64,000 bases of DNA from Methanorbis furvi (lineage in GTDB: Archaea; Halobacteriota; Methanomicrobia; Methanomicrobiales; Methanocorpusculaceae), in the NCBI RefSeq assembly GCF_032714615.1, contig NZ_JAWDKA010000005.1:62001-126000 (forward strand), in the 5' to 3' direction. Both the position numbers and the translations under genes were made by a program. Position 1 is the first letter of the stretch; the number at the start of each line of letters is the position of its first letter. Under the pieces are notes generated by a model, which had not been told where the DNA came from, ran no database searches, and worked only from the letters and a program-made list of their open reading frames with translations. Shown piece after piece: positions 60,380-64,000 of the stretch.

Positions 60380-60924
60380 AATTTTTCCGGGGGTATGATG
60401 ATGGGATGCGCTCCTCTGCTATCGAAGACAATCGTTGACCCTGAGATTATACTATGTTTTTGATACTGCTTTTTGGTCAGGAAAAATTCTTCGTCCTCAG
60501 CATCTCTTCGTCTCAGAAGATCTTTTGTGATCTCTTCTGCTTCTTTTGTTCTCTCTCCGACTTTACATCCCGGGCATTCGGAGATGATGAGTTCACTGCC
60601 GTCCAGCATGAACGGGTAGGTGCGGCAGATATGCGGACGATTCTGATAGATGGTGCATCGGTTGTTTTTGAGAAACATACAGTTGCCGTCCGCACCTCTG
60701 CGAATCACCCAGCCAAAGGTAATCGAAGCGTCAGTCTCTGTGATCCATTCCGGGTACGGTTCAGCGATCTCATTCCAGGCGAGGCCTGCTGCGTCCATGA
60801 TGGTCTGGATTTCTGAGGGAGTGACCATCACTTCGTTGTCATCTCCGCTGCAGCATGCGCCGCAGCAGAGACAGTGAAATCCTGCTTCTTCAACACATGT
60901 TCTGATGAGTGCAGTCTCGTCCAT
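60376..60924 (-). CDS. YkgJ-family CxxCxxCC metal-binding protein
   Basis: 182 aa, related to the protein at 44676-45386. It begins 'EAGFHCLCCGACCSGDDNEV' and has 'CMFLKNNRCTIYQNRPHICRTYPFMLD', the same Cys-rich motifs, plus 'SECPGCKVG'. It probably holds an Fe-S or zinc site. Overlap with cobT (1 base) and traB (4 bases) shows it belongs to their operon. Confidence 0.9.
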   Translation of the reverse strand: MDETALIRTCVEEAGFHCLCCGACCSGDDNEVMVTPSEIQTIMDAAGLAWNEIAEPYPEWITETDASITFGWVIRRGADGNCMFLKNNRCTIYQNRPHICRTYPFMLDGSELIISECPGCKVGERTKEAEEITKDLLRRRDAEDEEFFLTKKQYQKHSIISGSTIVFDSRGAHPIIIPPEKL

Positions 60925-61934
60925 TACTGATAGATCTCAACATGATTTTTGACGGCAGCCTTGATCTCTTCAGGAGTGTAGCCGAGAAGGCTTGCAAGAA
61001 ACATTGCCCCTCCGGCACCTGATCCTTCTTTGATCTCGCCTTTTGCATAGCGTGCAAGGCCTGCATGGCCGAGTTCGTCAAATGCAGGATCAACATAGTA
61101 GGCGTCAGCACCAATTGCCGCAGCGGTTTCGCGGAATGTTGCTGAAGTATCATTATAGACATAAGAGGTGGTTACAATGTCAGGCACGGTGTTTCCAAGT
61201 GCTCTGATCACTGCTGCTGCTGCGAGCATCTGGGTTCCTCCGGCAAGGAAAAGTTTTCCTGAGTAGCCCTCTGCAACTCCTGCGGCTACCGGAATCATGG
61301 GGTCACCGATCATCGAGACGATTTTGAGCGGGTCAGACACTCCTGCCTCCGCAACTTTTGCGACCGCTTCGGTTGCGATCTCTTCTTTTTTGCTGACCGG
61401 ATTTTCCACCAGACAGCTGCTGACCTTTGCGTTATATCCGAGCGCGCGCAGTACGCAGAGTGCGGTCGTTGTTCCTCCGGGGAGGCACTCGCCGAGCACC
61501 AGCATGTCACTGGTCTGTGAAAGGTACTCGCCGATCCATCTCCCTTTCTCGTAAAGTTTCTGCGCATCGGGCACTGCGTCACCGAGTCTTGGATCTCCGC
61601 CGATTTTGCCGCCGAGATTCATGTGCGGCACGGTAATCTCTGACTCGATGCCCGCTGAAATCATGAGCGGATGCATGCCGATCAGATCCATCATGGCAAG
61701 CGTGAGGACCGCAGGCGTCGGGCAGCCGGTCGGCGTGTTCGGCGTGATGTTGGCGGATGTGATCTCTCCGTTGATGATGAGCTCTGCATCAAGCGGGGGA
61801 ACAAGCAGACTTTTTTCCGGACTTTCTCCGGCACCCGAAACTCCGGGGATAGTGGACACAAGACTGTTTGCAAGGATGAGTGCGAACATGGGGGATTCTG
61901 GTTCAAAGTCTGCCCGAGCTGACACAAAAGACAT
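60924..61934 (-). CDS. cobT: Nicotinate mononucleotide-dependent phosphoribosyltransferase CobT (archaeal type)
   Basis: 336 aa from the ATG at 61934. Transfers phosphoribose to the lower ligand base in cobamide synthesis; cobamides are cofactors of methanogen methyltransferases. Family sequence: 'PPLDAELIINGEITSANITPNTPTGCPTPAVLT', 'VLGECLPGGTTTALCVLRALGY' and 'GDPMIPVAAGVAEGYSGKLFLAGGTQM'. Upstream in-frame ATG at 61958 is possible. It follows the aksF-like gene by 30 bases. Confidence 0.92.
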   Translation of the reverse strand: MSFVSARADFEPESPMFALILANSLVSTIPGVSGAGESPEKSLLVPPLDAELIINGEITSANITPNTPTGCPTPAVLTLAMMDLIGMHPLMISAGIESEITVPHMNLGGKIGGDPRLGDAVPDAQKLYEKGRWIGEYLSQTSDMLVLGECLPGGTTTALCVLRALGYNAKVSSCLVENPVSKKEEIATEAVAKVAEAGVSDPLKIVSMIGDPMIPVAAGVAEGYSGKLFLAGGTQMLAAAAVIRALGNTVPDIVTTSYVYNDTSATFRETAAAIGADAYYVDPAFDELGHAGLARYAKGEIKEGSGAGGAMFLASLLGYTPEEIKAAVKNHVEIYQ

Positions 61935-61964
61935 AATAGAACTTAATTGTGTCTGCAAAGATTA

Positions 61965-62948
61965 TCAAGACCTCTGATGTTCGGATATTTTCGCCAGAAT
62001 ATTTTCTCCGACATCACGCGTGGACGCATTTCCTCCAAGATCAGGTGTGACAATCCTCAAGGAAAGGGTCTGTTGGACTGCTTTTTCGATTTTTTCTGCT
62101 TCAGTTTTCATTCCAAGATACTCAAGAAGCATTGCAGCACTCCTGACTGCTGCGATGGGGTTTGCGATGTTGCGGCCTGCGATGTCAGGCGCGCTTCCGT
62201 GAACCGGTTCAAAGAGTGCATGATTTTCTCCGATGTTTGCACTCGGCAGCATCCCGAGTCCACCGGTCAGATATCCGCACGCATCACTGAGAATATCTCC
62301 AAACATGTTTGTCGTTACGATCACATCGTACCGGTCTGGATGAAGCAGCACGTCAAGACACAGGGCATCAATGAACATGGAGCGGACCGGCAGATTTTGT
62401 GATTCTGCGACAGTGATGCAGGTGTCCCGGAAGAGAATGTCTGACTTTAGCACATTTGCTTTGTGTCCGATCACCAGTGGTGTATTCTGGTTTCTCTGGA
62501 TGTTGAGTGAACATGCTTTTTCTGCAATTCGTCTGCTGCCGGCTTTGGTAATCACCCGAAGCGTGGTTGATTTATCCTCTCCGATTTCTTCAATGCCAGA
62601 GTAGAGGCCCTCGGTATTTTCCCGGACAATCACGAGATCAACCGATTCAGATTTGACCGGGCGAATGTTTGCATATAGATCCAGTTCATGGCGTATCTCA
62701 AGAAGGACGCTTTTGTACTCAGGGTCGGGAGGAGTAGTGACTGCTCCGAAGAGAACTGCATCCATCTCTTTGAGAGTTGTCATGTTTTCTTTGGAACATG
62801 CCGAACCGGTTTTTTTCCACTGATCAAAACCGAGCTCTACCTTGACAAACTCTGCGTTCGGCAAAAAAAATCTGAGAATTTTTTCTGCCTCAGGAATTAC
62901 CTCCCGGCCGATGCCGTCTCCTTCAACAATTGCAATCTTCGTCATCAT
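61965..62948 (-). CDS. Isopropylmalate/homoisocitrate dehydrogenase family, probably AksF
   Basis: 327 aa NAD(P)-dependent beta-decarboxylating dehydrogenase. Family markers: 'MTKIAIVEGDGIGREVIPEAEKIL', 'DLVIVRENTEGLYSGIEE', 'DALCLDVLLHPDRYDVIVTTNMFGDILSDACGYLTGGLGMLPSANIG' and 'EPVHGSAPDIAGRNIANP'. It could serve leucine (LeuB) or the 2-oxosuberate part of coenzyme B (AksF). The homoaconitase-type small subunit next door favours AksF. The start overlaps the small subunit end by 26 bases. Confidence 0.85.
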   Translation of the reverse strand: MMTKIAIVEGDGIGREVIPEAEKILRFFLPNAEFVKVELGFDQWKKTGSACSKENMTTLKEMDAVLFGAVTTPPDPEYKSVLLEIRHELDLYANIRPVKSESVDLVIVRENTEGLYSGIEEIGEDKSTTLRVITKAGSRRIAEKACSLNIQRNQNTPLVIGHKANVLKSDILFRDTCITVAESQNLPVRSMFIDALCLDVLLHPDRYDVIVTTNMFGDILSDACGYLTGGLGMLPSANIGENHALFEPVHGSAPDIAGRNIANPIAAVRSAAMLLEYLGMKTEAEKIEKAVQQTLSLRIVTPDLGGNASTRDVGENILAKISEHQRS

Positions 62949-63420
62949 CCTGCACCTTTGTTGAGAGATATTCAGCGAGCCCGCCGGCAAGAAGAATCTC
63001 CTGCATGCGCGTCGAAAGTGGTGCTGCTTTGCAGGAAATATTTTCCGTTGTAATTTCGGCAGTCTCCGAGTTGTATACGACCGGCACTCCGTCCTCGCAG
63101 AAAAAATCTGCTTCAATGATGTGGAGTCCGTAGTTGATGCTGTTCCGGAAAAATATTCTCGCAAATGATTGCGCAATGACTGCGCGTACTCCTGCTTCCT
63201 TGAGAGCCACAACTGCCTGCTCGCGTGAAGAGCCGCAGCCGAAATTTTTTCCTGCAACAAGTACTGCGCCGTTCATTTTTCCGGCGAGACAGGGATCATA
63301 ATCTTCAAAGATATGATCGACCCAGACCGACTTGTCAATCGTTCTCAGATAGCGGCCGGCAATTATCATATCAGTGTCAACATCATCACCGATCACTACC
63401 GCGTGGCCTGAGATGATCAT
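62923..63420 (-). CDS. Homoaconitase-type small subunit (AksE; alternatively LeuD)
   Basis: 165 aa. Aconitase-swivel domain, 'GDDVDTDMIIAGRYLRTIDKSVWVDHIFE' and 'KNFGCGSSREQAVVALKEAGVRAVIAQSFARIF'. The specificity loop reads Tyr24-Leu25-Arg26-Thr27. In Methanocaldococcus jannaschii Arg26-Thr27 marks the homoaconitase subunit MJ1271, and the leucine-pathway MJ1277 has Val-Tyr there. So homoaconitase for coenzyme B is favoured. The start overlaps the large subunit by 4 bases (ATGA). Confidence 0.85.
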   Translation of the reverse strand: MIISGHAVVIGDDVDTDMIIAGRYLRTIDKSVWVDHIFEDYDPCLAGKMNGAVLVAGKNFGCGSSREQAVVALKEAGVRAVIAQSFARIFFRNSINYGLHIIEADFFCEDGVPVVYNSETAEITTENISCKAAPLSTRMQEILLAGGLAEYLSTKVQDDDEDCNC

Positions 63421-64000
63421 TTCAGTCTCCCTTTTGAGAGTACATCTGGTGATGTTATCTCTCCGGTCAGGGCACTTGCCGCAGCAGTTGACGGAGAGCA
63501 GAGATAATACTCTGCTCCAACACCCATCCGATTTTTGAAGTTGCGGTTCGCTGTTGAGAGACCAAGCTCCCCTTCTCCAAGGACTCCCATGTGAACTCCG
63601 AGGCATGGGCCGCATCCGGGAGGACAGATGACGCACCCGGAATTGACAAGATCCGTGATGATGCCTGACGCGGCTGCTCTGCTGTAGACCTCCTTTGATG
63701 CCGGAACGATCAGTGTTCTGACGGCAACCTGTTTTCCTCTGACGATGTTTGCAAACCTCTGAAGATCTTCATAGCGCCCGTTCGTGCAGGTCCCGACAAG
63801 GATCTGATCAACCTGCGTTCCTGCGTATCTGGTTACCGGAACTGCTGTGTCCACTCTGTTGTTTACTGCAAGAAGCGGCTCGACTCTCTCAAGGTCAAGA
63901 TAGATCTCTTTTTCGTAGTCGCAGTCCTCCGGCTTTTGCAGAGAGATCTTTTTTTCCTCAACTCCGTAGTTTTTCAGATAGGTTTTCGTCAATTGGTCCG
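63417..64000 (-). CDS. Aconitase-family large subunit, C-terminal part (AksD; alternatively LeuC)
   Basis: The last about 194 residues are inside the window and the N-terminal part lies beyond 64000. The [4Fe-4S] cluster Cys are in 'VGTCTNGRYEDL' and 'CVICPPGCGPCLGVHMG', and 'STANRNFKNRMG' contacts the substrate. It pairs with the small subunit downstream and forms its isomerase. Assignment to AksD rather than LeuC depends on the partner subunit. Confidence 0.9.
   Translation of the reverse strand, partial: DQLTKTYLKNYGVEEKKISLQKPEDCDYEKEIYLDLERVEPLLAVNNRVDTAVPVTRYAGTQVDQILVGTCTNGRYEDLQRFANIVRGKQVAVRTLIVPASKEVYSRAAASGIITDLVNSGCVICPPGCGPCLGVHMGVLGEGELGLSTANRNFKNRMGVGAEYYLCSPSTAAASALTGEITSPDVLSKGRLK

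Overview
The window looks like chromosome of a hydrogenotrophic, formate-using methanogenic archaeon of the order Methanomicrobiales, most likely Methanocorpusculum or a close relative (genus is inference). The sequence supports this with F420-type formate dehydrogenase (fdhAB), an archaeal information-processing set (TFB, aRF1, aIF5B/IF2, S6e, S8e, SRP19, SRP54, FtsY, Gar1), methanofuran biosynthesis (mfnA), a gene set matching coenzyme B biosynthesis (aksDEF-like), archaeal CobT and tRNAs without encoded CCA. There are no insertion-sequence transposases, CRISPR arrays or rRNA genes.

Layout. 1-3.7 kb: fdhA (5' end outside the window), fdhB and a beta carbonic anhydrase, an obvious CO2/formate module. 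4.0-9.7 kb, minus strand: a six-gene operon of ferredoxin subunit, tungsten aldehyde oxidoreductase, MoaD-like protein and NuoE-, NuoF- and HoxU/NuoG-N-like subunits. It has the architecture of the electron-bifurcating WorABCSL-type aldehyde oxidoreductases and is the most interesting enzyme system here. 10.2-25.8 kb: mostly housekeeping (argS, prf1, tfb-gar1, srp19, rps8e, rps6e, infB), two transporters (SLC13 and SSS families), hypB and tRNA-Ala. 26-34.8 kb: tRNA-His, an HxlR regulator, a MarR-controlled heterodimeric ABC exporter, hybrid cluster protein and small enzymes. 35-37.3 kb: a radical SAM/SPASM plus VOC gene pair between matching inverted repeats, followed by other repeats. 37.4-49.5 kb: transglutaminase-like lipoprotein, tRNA-Val, serA, ppsA, mfnA, trmO, a molbindin and ftsY-srp54. 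49.7-58.8 kb: a possible structured RNA, Ogg glycosylase, two arylacetate-CoA ligases with two ACT proteins, a TPR gene and an HPS-RraA fusion, rhodanese and nitroreductase. 59.1-64 kb: an apparent operon aksD-aksE-aksF-cobT-ykgJ-traB (transcribed right to left), cut by the window end.

The other striking property is the intergenic DNA. At least nine long inverted-repeat elements (about 110-350 bp) made of ACGGA-rich arms occupy gene gaps. Six belong to one family (A, ends CCCACGG/CCGTGGG) and three to a sister family (B, ends CTTGG..AACCACGG). A separate family (C, GAAACGCGAA/TTCGCGTTTC) has three members, two of which supply the 3' ends and stop codons of neighbouring genes. No transposase is present, so they behave like non-autonomous (MITE-like) or structural repeats. 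Regulatory candidates include a four-hairpin leader before the first paaK, a hairpin leader before rps8e, short operators just before two consecutive genes, and a duplicated tRNA-Val anticodon arm that may mark an old integration site.
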